Shown here piece by piece: positions 9,691 to 18,536 of a stretch of DNA of 64,000 bases. The notes beneath the pieces were generated by a model. The model searched no databases. It was not told the origin of the DNA and worked only from the letters and a program-made list of their open reading frames with translations. A program made the translations under genes and the position numbers. Numbering within the stretch: position 1 is the first letter of the stretch; each line of letters begins with the position of its first letter. Source of the DNA: Rhodobacteraceae bacterium SB2 (lineage in GTDB: Bacteria > Pseudomonadota > Alphaproteobacteria > Rhodobacterales > Rhodobacteraceae); the NCBI GenBank assembly GCA_001642945.1, contig LGRT01000037.1:186001-250000 (forward strand), read 5' to 3'.

Positions 9691-10617
9691 ATGACGCCCT
9701 ATGGAAAAGCTATCTTCTTTGCGCTGCTTTCGACTGCAGGATTTGCGATTCAAGACACTGTAGTGAAACTTCTCACTCAAGTGGGATCAATTTGGCAGTT
9801 GATGTTGCTGAGGTCTTTAGTCGTCATTGCACTTTTATGCCTGTGGGCACGCTTAAAAGACAGATGGAGTGATATTACACCCACGACCTTTAGTTGGCCG
9901 TTAGTACGCGCTTTTTTTATGTGTCTCGCTTACACACTTTTTTATGGCTGTTACCCGTTCGTATCACTTTCGGATGCGGCTGCATGTTTTTTTATGGCCC
10001 CAATTTTTGTTTGTGTGTTCGCCCACTTTTTTTTAAAAGAAACGATAGGCCGTTGGCGTATTTTTTCGATAATCATAGGGTTTCTCGGAGCCTTGTTAAT
10101 AATTCAACCGGGCTCTACGGCGTTTCGGCCAATTTTGTTTATGCCCGTTTTAGCGGGCGCTTGCTATGCAGCAGGAGTAATTGTCACTCGTGGCTTTTGC
10201 AAAACCCAACCCAGTCTTGCTTTGACCAGTGTACACAATCTATTTTATGCAGGCCTCGGCATATTTATGGTATCTTTCTTGCCAATTTTTCCGATTACGC
10301 CTGATGTCGCTTTAAAAAATCCGTTTTTATTCCAGGAATGGGTGCCATTGGCACCACCGGTAATTATCATGATTATCGCCACTGCTGCCACCCACATCGT
10401 CGCAATGACCGCATCTATCCGAGCCTATCAGATGGCCGACGCTGCCTTTGTTGCACCAATTGAGTACTGTTACCTCGCATTTGCGGTGATAATTGACTTT
10501 GTAATTTGGGCCTTGCTTCCAAGTGGCTCAACCTTGATTGGAGTGGGCTTAATTGCAGGGTCGGGACTTTTAATTTCGCTAAGAGAACGCAGCGCCAAGC
10601 AAGCTGAACCAGATTAA
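9691..10617 (+). CDS. EamA-family (DMT) membrane transporter
   Basis: Membrane protein of 308 residues with about ten helices in two EamA repeats. It opens AIFFALLSTAGFAIQDTVVKLL and contains LPVLAGACYAAGVIVTRGFC at the start of the second half. The family includes S-adenosylmethionine and amino-acid-metabolite carriers, so the substrate is undetermined. It is not closely similar to the other EamA protein at 2921-3859. It stands alone between two intergenic stretches, and just after it lies a tRNA 3'-end fragment (10690-10730). Confidence 0.85.
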   Translation: MTPYGKAIFFALLSTAGFAIQDTVVKLLTQVGSIWQLMLLRSLVVIALLCLWARLKDRWSDITPTTFSWPLVRAFFMCLAYTLFYGCYPFVSLSDAAACFFMAPIFVCVFAHFFLKETIGRWRIFSIIIGFLGALLIIQPGSTAFRPILFMPVLAGACYAAGVIVTRGFCKTQPSLALTSVHNLFYAGLGIFMVSFLPIFPITPDVALKNPFLFQEWVPLAPPVIIMIIATAATHIVAMTASIRAYQMADAAFVAPIEYCYLAFAVIIDFVIWALLPSGSTLIGVGLIAGSGLLISLRERSAKQAEPD

Positions 10618-10689
10618 CTAAAAACTTATCAAATATATCTATGTGGATCATATTGATTAAAATATATTAATCAAATGTTGCCACTCTGT

Positions 10690-10730
10690 AAGCCTTCGTT
10701 TCGGTGGTTCAAATCCGCCCTCGGGCACCA
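10690..10730 (+). pseudogene. tRNA 3'-end fragment (possible attachment site)
   Basis: A well-formed T arm is present: GGTGG, loop TTCAAAT, CCGCC (10703-10719), followed by a 7-base acceptor strand CTCGGGC, discriminator A and an encoded CCA (10720-10730). The matching 5' half (GCCCGAG) and the D and anticodon arms are not found upstream. A bare tRNA 3' end is the usual remainder of integrase-mediated insertion at a tRNA. The acceptor would suit a leucine-type tRNA, but I cannot be sure. Confidence 0.55.
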
Positions 10731-10823
10731 CCTTTCAAACAGGTGTCATTGACCTAAATTTTAGCCGCTCATGCTATGCGTGTGTATTTAAAAAGATAAA
10801 CTACGCAGGGTGTCGCATGTTTG

Positions 10824-10997
10824 ATGGGCTCGACTATAGGTGCAAACACTGTGTCGAAACCATATTGGAAGTACAAAGCTTTTATGTTGTTCGTTATTTT
10901 GCAAAATGCAGGGTCGTCGAAAGCAGAAACACCGCTGCACGTGGAGTTGAAAGATGGCATGGCTGCGCCTATTGCGATTGTGCAAGCCAACTTTTAG
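10824..10997 (+). pseudogene. Short ORF resembling the TolB N-terminus
   Basis: A 57-codon frame with a hydrophobic stretch (FMLFVILQNAG) and then ETPLHVELKDGMAAPIAIV. This parallels the TolB start, where a signal peptide is followed by a segment like GPLRIEITEGVIEPLPIAI. The beta-propeller part is absent because the frame stops at 10997. It is probably a gene relic rather than an expressed peptide. The similarity is short and could be chance. Confidence 0.25.
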
Positions 10998-10999
10998 GA

Positions 11000-11093
11000 A
11001 ACTGAAATGTATATAGCGCAATAAATGTTTCCTGCGTCACCGGTTTGAACCCAAGCTGAATGTAGTAAGCTCGATCTCCATAAATTACGGCCC
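11000..11093 (-). pseudogene. Fragment resembling a GNAT acetyltransferase C-terminus
   Basis: The minus-strand reading contains AVIYGDRAYYIQLGFKPV, close to the VGDxxYYxRFGF motif of N-acetyltransferases. No start and no upstream domain are recoverable, so this can only be a remnant. Confidence 0.3.
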
Positions 11094-11432
11094 GCTCTTT
11101 TGAAAACCAGTCTCAATGGTTCCCATACAAATTTAACCATAGCGGCGGCCCCACCTATTGATTGCGCCTAAGGGTGGATTGCTACTGGCCTAAGAAGAAA
11201 GACCGCTATCTTTGAATTTTTGTATCGCAAACGCGTGAATATGATACATATCAGCAGGCCATGATCTAACGTCTTGCCGTTGCGATATTGCGTGCCGTGC
11301 AAATGAAGCGCATATTTTGTGCTTACAAGCTACGGGAAGAGCCAAGGTGAGCATAGTTTTCACGACAGAGCCTTGAAATACCGCGCTTGTATAGTGCCAT
11401 GGGCTTAGGGATTATTTTTTAATAGGATGATA

Positions 11433-12746
11433 TTATAAACTCTTTGTGTCCGGATGAATATTGCCCCTTTCATACCGTCTTAATTGGTGGGCACTTACAA
11501 TGCCCAAAAGAGTAAACGTTCCAACTCCAAGAATCATCACCAAAAGTGTTCCATCAAAAAGTTGACCAACAATTGCAGCTAAAATAACTGATCCAATCGT
11601 GGCTGTAGCACTGATTAAGCTCGCAGCGGTTCCTGCAATATGGCCAACCGGTTCCATTGCAAGCGCTGTGAGATTTCCCATGGTTAAACCAGCTTGGAAA
11701 AAGATGCTAAACATCCAAAACACAAAAAGAGCAAAACCAAAATTACCAACAAAATATCCTAATGCGTAAATTAAAAGCATCAAAAAACTCAGTCCCAGCT
11801 GTGCTGTAAAAGCAATATAAATGAGTTTGCGCATTCCCACCTTACGAACAAGTTGTGCGTTTAAATAACTAGATGAAGCCGCAAGCAGAGCTATTAAAGC
11901 AAACCATAATGGAAAACTCTGAGCTTGATGAAATACCTGCTCAAAGACTGGTTGGATCAAAAAGATACCCGTGAAGAGTATACTATAGGCAAAAACCAGC
12001 GTGATGATTGACATCTGTATCATAGGGTTGTGTAGAACTTCTTTGGTTGCTTTCAAAAATTGATCCAATCGAAATTCAATGCGCCGCTCAATCGTAACAG
12101 TTTCATCAATTCGAATTCCGACCCAAAGGGTACTGGCAACAACAAAAATTATGAACATAACAAAAATGGCTCGCCACTCGAACATGATTATAACAAATGA
12201 ACCTAACAATGGGGCGACCGCAGGTACTAAAGCAAAAACGATCATAATAAATGACGAAATCCGAGCCATTTCACGGCCTTGATAAAAGTCTCTTACTAAA
12301 GCTTGTGCAATCACTCTTGGTGCCGAAGCTCCGACGCCTTGCAAAAATCGAGCGACTAAAATCACCTCAAAACTATGGGATATGACACATAAAATAGAGG
12401 TAAAAATATATAACGAAGTCCCAAAATAGATAACTGATTTTCGTCCAAAGCTATCAGATAATGGTCCAGTAAATAATGTGCCAGCTGCCATACCGATGAC
12501 AAAGGTAGACAAAACCATCTGCGCTTGATTAGGGTTTTGTGGCGTAAATTCTTCGGAAATGAGTGATAAAGCAGGTAATATTGCATCTATAGACATTGCC
12601 ACTGTCGCAACCAGCATCGCCATCATAGCTACAAATTCTGTCGTAGACACACGCAAAGATAACATCCTTTTTCCGTGAATAAAAAACGGCTGTGAAACCG
12701 CCTTCCTCCTACAAACATCCAAACTTTGGTTGTGAGATTTTAGCAT
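11433..12746 (-). CDS. Bcr/CflA-family multidrug efflux MFS transporter
   Basis: MFS transporter with twelve hydrophobic helices. The family signatures are present: ATVAMSIDAILPALSLISEEF in helix 1, GPLSDSFGRKSVIYFG in loop 2-3, and VARFLQGVGASAPRVIAQAL in helix 4. These are typical of Bcr/CflA proteins that export drugs or small metabolites. The first ATG (12746) gives 437 residues with a 27-residue hydrophilic leader; the internal ATG at 12665 would give the normal family start (MLSLRVSTTEF). Neither start has a clear ribosome site. Divergent from the gate-domain gene at 12998. Confidence 0.85.
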   Translation of the reverse strand: MLKSHNQSLDVCRRKAVSQPFFIHGKRMLSLRVSTTEFVAMMAMLVATVAMSIDAILPALSLISEEFTPQNPNQAQMVLSTFVIGMAAGTLFTGPLSDSFGRKSVIYFGTSLYIFTSILCVISHSFEVILVARFLQGVGASAPRVIAQALVRDFYQGREMARISSFIMIVFALVPAVAPLLGSFVIIMFEWRAIFVMFIIFVVASTLWVGIRIDETVTIERRIEFRLDQFLKATKEVLHNPMIQMSIITLVFAYSILFTGIFLIQPVFEQVFHQAQSFPLWFALIALLAASSSYLNAQLVRKVGMRKLIYIAFTAQLGLSFLMLLIYALGYFVGNFGFALFVFWMFSIFFQAGLTMGNLTALAMEPVGHIAGTAASLISATATIGSVILAAIVGQLFDGTLLVMILGVGTFTLLGIVSAHQLRRYERGNIHPDTKSL

Positions 12747-12997
12747 TCATTTTTTGCAATATTTGCCAATAGAAATCAATAACTTAAAATTTGATATATT
12801 AAACACCAGCAATACCCTCAATTTCGTAAAATCAGATTCAAATTAGGTGAGTAAGACCAAAAGTTGTTCATAAGCTCACGGATAACTGCATTATGGCAAG
12901 GTATAAGACTTGAAACCTCTTGTAATAGTTTTTAGGGATACATGTTTTTAGTTTAAACACACGGCAGATATATAGCAAAATTCGTGACTAAAGAGAA

Positions 12998-14005
12998 ATG
13001 ACCTTATTTTCGATTGATCTCAAAGAACTGGCTGAGGACATCATTACAGTCTCTTGGTCCTTATTTCGCGTAATGATTCCTACTTTGATCGTGGTAAAAA
13101 TTGCGCAAGACTTGGGTGCTGTGGATATTCTTGATATTTGGCTGCAACCGGTCACTGAATTGATTGGCTTGCCGGCCGCGTTATCTATTGTGCTAACAAC
13201 AACAATGCTCACAAACCCCTATGCTGGCTTGATCGTTCTGGCATCTCTTGAGATGATCACCGAACTTAGCGTCGCTGAAACAAGTATCCTTGCGAGCTTT
13301 ATGTTATTCGCGCATGCTTTGCCAGTTGAGGCGGCGATTTCTCGTCAGGCGGGAACAAAAATAATTTTTGTTGTCTGCTTGCGCGTTTTCACGGCTGTTA
13401 TTTTTTGTTTTTTACTGAACCAAGTTTTAACAAGTTTTGATTTATTGCAACAAAAAGCCTTGATACATCTACCGGAATTTCAAGTTGCCCCATCCTTGTT
13501 CGAGTGGAGCGTAGATCAAATCAAAGGTCTGATCTTTATTCAAATTGTAATAATTGCGTTATTAACGGCGCTGGCAATCCTCAAGATCCTCGGCATTGAA
13601 AGGCTGATAGCGCTTTGTATGCGGCCTTTTTTGAATTTAATTAAGATAGATGAAAATGCTTCGACAATTATGGTTGTTGGATTAACCCTAGGCTTGGGCT
13701 TTGGCGGTGGTCTTATGATCAAAGAGGTAAAGGCCGGCCATGTGAATAAAATGCAGGCTTTAAGTGCGTTGGTTTTTATCAATTTATTTCACTCGGTTTT
13801 TGAAGATACAGCGCTGATGATGCTTTTGGGACCCAGTTTGCTGGTGATCTTAGTCCTACGCTTTCTGTTTTGTGTGCTGGTTGCTTTTCTTTTGATTGCG
13901 GCCTTCAGGATCTTAGCTTGGCCAATTGTTGAATGGGCGTGCGTGAGTTCCAAAAGCTTCCCACCAACTGCCAACCGTCACCCAGACCAAAAGGCTAATT
14001 TTTAG
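12998..14005 (+). CDS. Nucleoside-recognition (Gate) domain membrane protein
   Basis: Membrane protein of 335 residues with about eight helices and two copies of the Gate/nucleoside-recognition pattern. One is near MIPTLIVVKIAQDLGAVDIL and TTTMLTNPYAGLIVLAS; the other near LGIERLIALCMRPFLNLIKI and GLTLGLGFGGGLMIKE. Proteins of this type (SpmA/SpmB/YjiH-like) have poorly known roles and may move nucleosides or related solutes. A charged residue pattern at the helix ends fits the family. It is monocistronic, with an AT-rich leader of about 250 bp shared with the divergent Bcr/CflA gene. Confidence 0.7.
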   Translation: MTLFSIDLKELAEDIITVSWSLFRVMIPTLIVVKIAQDLGAVDILDIWLQPVTELIGLPAALSIVLTTTMLTNPYAGLIVLASLEMITELSVAETSILASFMLFAHALPVEAAISRQAGTKIIFVVCLRVFTAVIFCFLLNQVLTSFDLLQQKALIHLPEFQVAPSLFEWSVDQIKGLIFIQIVIIALLTALAILKILGIERLIALCMRPFLNLIKIDENASTIMVVGLTLGLGFGGGLMIKEVKAGHVNKMQALSALVFINLFHSVFEDTALMMLLGPSLLVILVLRFLFCVLVAFLLIAAFRILAWPIVEWACVSSKSFPPTANRHPDQKANF

Positions 14006-14214
14006 GAATGAGTGGTGTGCCACATTTTGGGTGGTCTGGGTTAATCGTTAGTACATCTTGGGCCTCTGGTCTACTGGCACGATGCTTTCCGGCGCAGGCG
14101 GACGATAGCGCTGTGCGGCCTAACTGTCTTGTAGTGGACGGGCCATTTCTCGATCAAGATTTTGGCCTCTCTCAAGGTATAGAACATGGCAACGCTGGAC
14201 CCACAGCACCCCTT

Positions 14215-15015
14215 TTAAAACCCAAATGGGCCATCTCCACGCACTGGATCAATGCGGATTGACTTAAACCCCTCGGCCCATTGATGCAGCAATACGCCAC
14301 CCTCTTGTTTTAAAAATCCGATCGGGGCATCGTGATGGGTGTTAAACAGAAAACTGCTGCAAACCGAAGGCGCCGATATAACAGTGTGGCCCGCCAAGCG
14401 GGTTGATATATTTCTATGAATATGTCCGCATAACACCAAAATTTCACCCTGATATTCAGCTAGGATCTCGCTAAGCTGCTCAGTGCCGTTCTGCAGGCCG
14501 ATGGAATCCATAAACGCCATTCCAGATTTAAAAGGTGGGTGATGCATCATCACAACCGCGGGAGCCTGTTTCAAATCTGCCAAACATGTCTTCAAAAACT
14601 GCAGAGAGTCTTGATCTAATTCTCCGCCCCCCTGCCCTTCGATCAAGGTATCAAGACCAATAACTTGCAAAGCGCCAAGGCTATGTTGCCAGTTCAACTT
14701 ACCGGCCTTTGGCAAATAACCTACTCCGTCAAATGCTGCGCGAAAAGGTGCGCGGGCATCATGATTTCCAGGAATACAAAAAATTGGCAGATCCAAAGGC
14801 TTCAGAATTGATTTGAAAAGCGCATAGCTTTCTGCCGTGCCATCATCGCTCACGTCGCCCGTTACAACGATGCCATCGAGCGGTCCAACTTCAAATTGCA
14901 ACTCTGCTATGCGTAAAGCCAATCGCTTTAAAGGGCCCGAAGTTTCCAAGCGCCCAGAGACAAGGCTACCTGGTTTCACAATATGCGTATCAGAGATTTG
15001 TAAGAATTGGGTCAT
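14215..15015 (-). CDS. Calcineurin-like metallophosphoesterase (CpdA/GpdQ type)
   Basis: Class III phosphodiesterase of 266 residues with all metal-ligand motifs: SDTH near 8-11, GDVSDDG at 53-59, GNHD at 83-86, MMHHPP near 156-161 and GHIH near 197-200. Relatives hydrolyse 3',5'-cAMP or glycerophosphodiesters. It is the last gene of an ABC-transporter operon with a DeoR regulator and a sugar-phosphate isomerase, and a second Ugp system lies nearby. I therefore favour a glycerophosphodiesterase-like (GpdQ) role, but the reaction is inferred from context. It lies 99 bp after the DeoR gene. Cytoplasmic; no signal peptide. Confidence 0.82.
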   Translation of the reverse strand: MTQFLQISDTHIVKPGSLVSGRLETSGPLKRLALRIAELQFEVGPLDGIVVTGDVSDDGTAESYALFKSILKPLDLPIFCIPGNHDARAPFRAAFDGVGYLPKAGKLNWQHSLGALQVIGLDTLIEGQGGGELDQDSLQFLKTCLADLKQAPAVVMMHHPPFKSGMAFMDSIGLQNGTEQLSEILAEYQGEILVLCGHIHRNISTRLAGHTVISAPSVCSSFLFNTHHDAPIGFLKQEGGVLLHQWAEGFKSIRIDPVRGDGPFGF

Positions 15016-15114
15016 TTTAGCACCTCATAGGCCTCGCGTCATCACTCGTCTGCGCATCTTAAACACCTTAACAGGGCCTGTTAATTTTCAGGCTAAGGTA
15101 GAAATAACCCGCTA

Positions 15115-15897
15115 TCAAACAGGATTACCAGCATCTGTTAGGATCAGGTTATCCTGCAAGCTTTCAAGCAAAGTCGCATAATTTCCATTTGGCAAACGAT
15201 CAAGGATAACCGTATCAACATCGGCAATATTTTCACCTGCTGCCGGTGCCAAGCGGCCAAATTTCGAGTGATCAATCACGAGGATCGACCGTTGCGAGTT
15301 TGCCATAATCTGCTCACGTGCGCGCACCTCTGCGGCATGAAACTCAAGCAGCGATCCATCCTCAGCAATACCTGCCACGCCAAATATACAAAATTCGGCG
15401 CGGTAGCGGCTAAAAAACGCCAAAACATCTTCCCCTAAAATATCGCGATCTGGCAATCGCAATTCGCCCCCGGGTAAAATAATCCGATTGGTCATTTCGT
15501 CGCTCAACGCCAACGCCGCGCTTAAATTATTGGTAATAACCGTCAATCCTTTGCGGCGGCGTAACGCGCGTGCAACGCTCAGCGGCGTCGATCCGATCGA
15601 AATAAAAACAGTGGCCCCATCCGGGATCAGCTCTGCTGCAGCCTCGCCAATATTACGCTTTTCCGCCAGATTGGTCGAAAGCCTTTGATCAAATGGGGTG
15701 TTTGACTGCCGCGGCGATAGCTCAACGCGCCCATGCCGCCGTTTCAGCAATCCCCCTTCGCATAATTTATCCACATCGCGGCGGATCGTTTGCGTTGAAA
15801 CATCCAAAACTTCAGCCAAAGCGCCAACAGACAGCGCTCCACGTTCAAGAACGATGTCCTCAATTAACTTGTGCCGTTTCTTCTTTTTCGCTGACAT
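15115..15897 (-). CDS. DeoR/GlpR-family transcriptional regulator
   Basis: Repressor of 260 residues. The N-terminal winged helix holds ALAEVLDVSTQTIRRDVDKL at about residues 23-42, the DeoR signature, then LLKRRHGRVEL. The C-terminal sensor domain has the GSTPLSVARAL and TNNL elements that bind a sugar phosphate, and GVAGIAEDG. It is the sixth gene of the operon starting at 20951, so autoregulation through the tandem dyads at 20978-21005 is plausible. GlpR-type proteins of this family respond to glycerol 3-phosphate or related phosphates, which suits the transport genes here. Confidence 0.85.
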   Translation of the reverse strand: MSAKKKKRHKLIEDIVLERGALSVGALAEVLDVSTQTIRRDVDKLCEGGLLKRRHGRVELSPRQSNTPFDQRLSTNLAEKRNIGEAAAELIPDGATVFISIGSTPLSVARALRRRKGLTVITNNLSAALALSDEMTNRIILPGGELRLPDRDILGEDVLAFFSRYRAEFCIFGVAGIAEDGSLLEFHAAEVRAREQIMANSQRSILVIDHSKFGRLAPAAGENIADVDTVILDRLPNGNYATLLESLQDNLILTDAGNPV

Positions 15898-15906
15898 GAA
15901 TGCTCC

Positions 15907-16725
15907 CTACATGGTTTCAATCAAACGCTCAAGGAAAGCAGCGGTTTTGGGTACACGCCCTATGTTTTTACGAACCTCAATGATTAATTTCGGTGCAGAT
16001 TCACTCTTCTGCAAAGCATCCATAACGGGCTGCCAAGAAATTGCACCTTCGCCGGGAAGCCAATGACGATCAGCATACCCATCCACATCTTGTAAATGGA
16101 CATGCGCGAGCCGGTTCTCTGCAGCCGCAATAAAATCCACCACCGAGGGGGCTTTATAATTGCAATGAGATAAATGCGCATGCCCAGTATCAACCGAAAG
16201 CTGCAGGTTTGGATGATCAATTTCACGTACAGCGCGCATCCTCATATCCGGATCCGTGTCATCACAGTTTTCCAAGACAAACGTGCATCCGATATCAGCG
16301 GCGCGTTGTAAAGGTACTTTTAAAATATCACCCATTGAAGAAATAACGCCGGATTGCACGAATGGATATTGCCACTGATTCAACTTTATCCAATCGTTAA
16401 ACGGGCTATGAATAACCATATATTGGGCGTTCATATGCTCGCAAATTCCCAGCGCGCTGAGCAATCGCGCCGTGATCAATTTTTGAAAAGCTGTCTCCAA
16501 ATTGCCAAGGTCTAGGCCAAAAAACGGCCCATGCAACCCGCGTGGCCCTTTATGAGCTTGCAGCTTTTCTTGATAGCGAGAAACCAAACCCGACAGATCG
16601 CCTGACAATATATTTGGTAGCGTAAAGTCTTGAATTTCAACCGGCCTGTCTTGCTCACAAAGCCAGTTAAATACCGCATCAATATTATCTAATGTAACGG
16701 CCGCTCCGATTTTCGAAAGCGTCAT
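15907..16725 (-). CDS. Sugar phosphate isomerase/epimerase (AP-endonuclease-2-like TIM barrel)
   Basis: Protein of 272 residues with the xylose-isomerase-like barrel pattern: MVIHSPFND, FVLENCDDTDPD, LQLSVDTGHAH and HVHLQDVDG carry the metal-binding His, Glu, Asp and His expected of the fold, and LPGEGAISW follows. Family members isomerise or epimerise sugars and their phosphates; the substrate here is unknown. It is encoded between the permease and DeoR genes of the ABC operon with only 9-10 bp spacing, so it probably acts on the imported compound. Confidence 0.78.
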   Translation of the reverse strand: MTLSKIGAAVTLDNIDAVFNWLCEQDRPVEIQDFTLPNILSGDLSGLVSRYQEKLQAHKGPRGLHGPFFGLDLGNLETAFQKLITARLLSALGICEHMNAQYMVIHSPFNDWIKLNQWQYPFVQSGVISSMGDILKVPLQRAADIGCTFVLENCDDTDPDMRMRAVREIDHPNLQLSVDTGHAHLSHCNYKAPSVVDFIAAAENRLAHVHLQDVDGYADRHWLPGEGAISWQPVMDALQKSESAPKLIIEVRKNIGRVPKTAAFLERLIETM

Positions 16726-16734
16726 GACCTCTCC

Positions 16735-17592
16735 CTATTTAATTCCTGCGCGAATGAAGCTTTGCACAAACTGCCGCTGGAAAAGCAGAAAAGCAATAAG
16801 CAACGGGCCCGATGTCATCAAAGTGGCTGCGTTTATAACGGACCATTGTATGCCTGAATCTGTAACGGCAAAGATCGACAAACCAACGGTAAGCGGGCGC
16901 GTTTCGACCGAGTTGGTCACGATAAGCGGCCAGACGAAATTGTTCCAATGATGGCTCACCGAAACTAGCCCATATGCCAGATAGGTTGGTTTTGCGAGTG
17001 GTATGTAAACGCGCCATAATACCCCTAAAAATGAGCACCCCTCGACCCGCGCGGCTTCATCTAATTCCTTGGGAACCGTCATGAAAGTTTGGCGCAGCAG
17101 AAAGATCCCAAAGCCAGAAGCGATATAAGGCAGACCAATCGCGGCAATCGTATCAATCAACCCGAAGGACCGCATAGTTTGATAATTCTGAACAATCAAA
17201 ATATCGGGCATTACCAAAAGCTGCAGCAACACCAATGTAAACAGGACGTTTCGGCCTGGAAATGTAAAGCGCGCGAAGGCATAAGCGGCGAGCGTACATA
17301 AGAAAAACTGCGCTGCTACGATGCCAGTTACAAGAATAACAGTGTTTAAAAAATACCGTGCAAACGGCGCCTCATTCCAAGCCTGTACAAAATTTTGCAA
17401 CGTCAAAGGTGCGAATAGGCTAAACCGCGTTTCATATTCACTGGGATGGAACGCCGTCCAAACAGCATAAAGCAAAGGCAAAAGCCACAAAAGAGCCAAA
17501 CACCAAGCGGCAAATGTGTTTAAAGAGCGGTCAAAATCAAACCGCTTGCGTTTCAAAACTGACTGGGGCGATAGAGAAGAATTTTCGATCAT
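16735..17592 (-). CDS. ABC transporter permease (MalG/UgpE type)
   Basis: Inner-membrane permease of 285 residues with six helices. The EAA loop is ELDEAARVEGCSFLGVLWRV at about residues 188-207, which contacts the ATPase. N-terminal residues 1-24 are hydrophilic. Its start overlaps the preceding permease by ATGA, indicating translational coupling. It belongs to the carbohydrate-uptake CUT1 group, which also includes Ugp. The substrate is not determined by this subunit alone. Confidence 0.85.
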   Translation of the reverse strand: MIENSSLSPQSVLKRKRFDFDRSLNTFAAWCLALLWLLPLLYAVWTAFHPSEYETRFSLFAPLTLQNFVQAWNEAPFARYFLNTVILVTGIVAAQFFLCTLAAYAFARFTFPGRNVLFTLVLLQLLVMPDILIVQNYQTMRSFGLIDTIAAIGLPYIASGFGIFLLRQTFMTVPKELDEAARVEGCSFLGVLWRVYIPLAKPTYLAYGLVSVSHHWNNFVWPLIVTNSVETRPLTVGLSIFAVTDSGIQWSVINAATLMTSGPLLIAFLLFQRQFVQSFIRAGIK

Positions 17593-18470
17593 TTATAATG
17601 CACTTTTTTATCTAGAAAAAAGAATTGTCCGATTGCAACCGTCGTTAAGATGGCAAGCATGACCACCGTCAGCGTTGCAGCATAAGCCGTGTCCCAATAA
17701 TCGAATGCCACTTCGTAGATATAAAACAACAAGAGGCTCGACGCATTATTTGGACCGCCTTCGGTCATCACAAAAATATGATCCACCAAGCGAAAGGAAT
17801 TGATCACAGCATTCACCGAGACGAATAGGGTTGTGGGCATCAAAAGTGGGAAGGCGACGCGCCGGAAATAATAGAACTTACCCGCCCCCTCAATCGATGC
17901 GGCCTCGCGCAACGAGGGTGGAATGGTTTGTAAAGCCGCCAAGTAAAAGATCATGAAAAAACCGGCCTCTTTCCAGATTGCCACTGCAATCATTGAATAA
18001 AGCGCCGTGTCGGGCGAGCCCATCCAATTTTGCTCAGGGTAGCCAAACACGCCACGAATCTGATCAATCAAGCCAAAGCCCGGCGTGTAAAAAAACAACC
18101 AAATATTGGCAACAGCGATCAAAGGCAGAACCGTTGGTGTGAAATAGGCCATACGTAAAAATCCGCGTCCACGCAGCTTTTCATTGACCCAAAGCGCCAT
18201 CGCCAAAGATAAGATAATTGAAAGCGGAATGGTCCAAACGGCGTACCAAAAATTGTTCACCAGAACCTTCCAAAACACTTCGTCGGCCATTAATGTCGTG
18301 TAATTATCCCAACCGATGAAAACCGATTTTCGCCGTCCTCGCGCCGTTGAAAAAAACGAACTTATAACAGTTTGCACCGCTGGATAATGGGTGAATGTGA
18401 TCAAAAAAATCATCGCTGGGCTGAGCAGCAACCACGCATATATCCATTGATGTCGGGTAGAATTTCGCAT
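17589..18470 (-). CDS. ABC transporter permease (MalF/UgpA type)
   Basis: Inner-membrane permease of 293 residues with six helices; the EAA loop is SLREAASIEGAGKFYYFRRV. The ATG at 18470 is chosen: the longer frame begins with TTG inside the perfect palindrome at 18498-18519, an implausible start. It follows the binding-protein gene and overlaps the next permease by 4 bp. CUT1-type (UgpA-like) membership follows from LLLSPAMIFLITFTHYPAVQ in helix 1. Confidence 0.83.
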   Translation of the reverse strand: MRNSTRHQWIYAWLLLSPAMIFLITFTHYPAVQTVISSFFSTARGRRKSVFIGWDNYTTLMADEVFWKVLVNNFWYAVWTIPLSIILSLAMALWVNEKLRGRGFLRMAYFTPTVLPLIAVANIWLFFYTPGFGLIDQIRGVFGYPEQNWMGSPDTALYSMIAVAIWKEAGFFMIFYLAALQTIPPSLREAASIEGAGKFYYFRRVAFPLLMPTTLFVSVNAVINSFRLVDHIFVMTEGGPNNASSLLLFYIYEVAFDYWDTAYAATLTVVMLAILTTVAIGQFFFLDKKVHYK

Positions 18471-18497
18471 TTTTATGAAGCGCTTTCGAAATGTGAA

Positions 18498-18519
18498 CCT
18501 GCCCAGCAAGCTGGGCAGG
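18498..18519 (-). terminator. Palindromic hairpin between binding-protein and permease genes
   Basis: CCTGCCCAG, CAAG, CTGGGCAGG is a perfect 9-bp stem-loop. It lies between the SBP stop (18537) and the permease start (18470). There is no T-run, so it is more likely an RNA stabiliser or partial attenuator that raises binding-protein levels over permease levels. Confidence 0.6.
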
Positions 18520-18536
18520 CCTTAATGATGTGAAAC

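Larger units (their letters stand above)
10618..11432. other. Gene-poor region (815 bp) with tRNA and gene debris
   Basis: No intact gene is supported. It contains a tRNA 3'-end fragment (10690-10730), a short plus-strand frame resembling a TolB N-terminus (10824-10997) and a minus-strand fragment resembling a GNAT C-terminus (about 11000-11093). The remaining part to 11432 shows nothing I can name. This is the kind of residue left by insertion and later decay. Confidence 0.5.

Noticed and set aside
14008-14262. 84-codon ORF between the gate-domain gene and the metallophosphoesterase
   Set aside because: Overlaps the end of the phosphoesterase gene and shows no family features.
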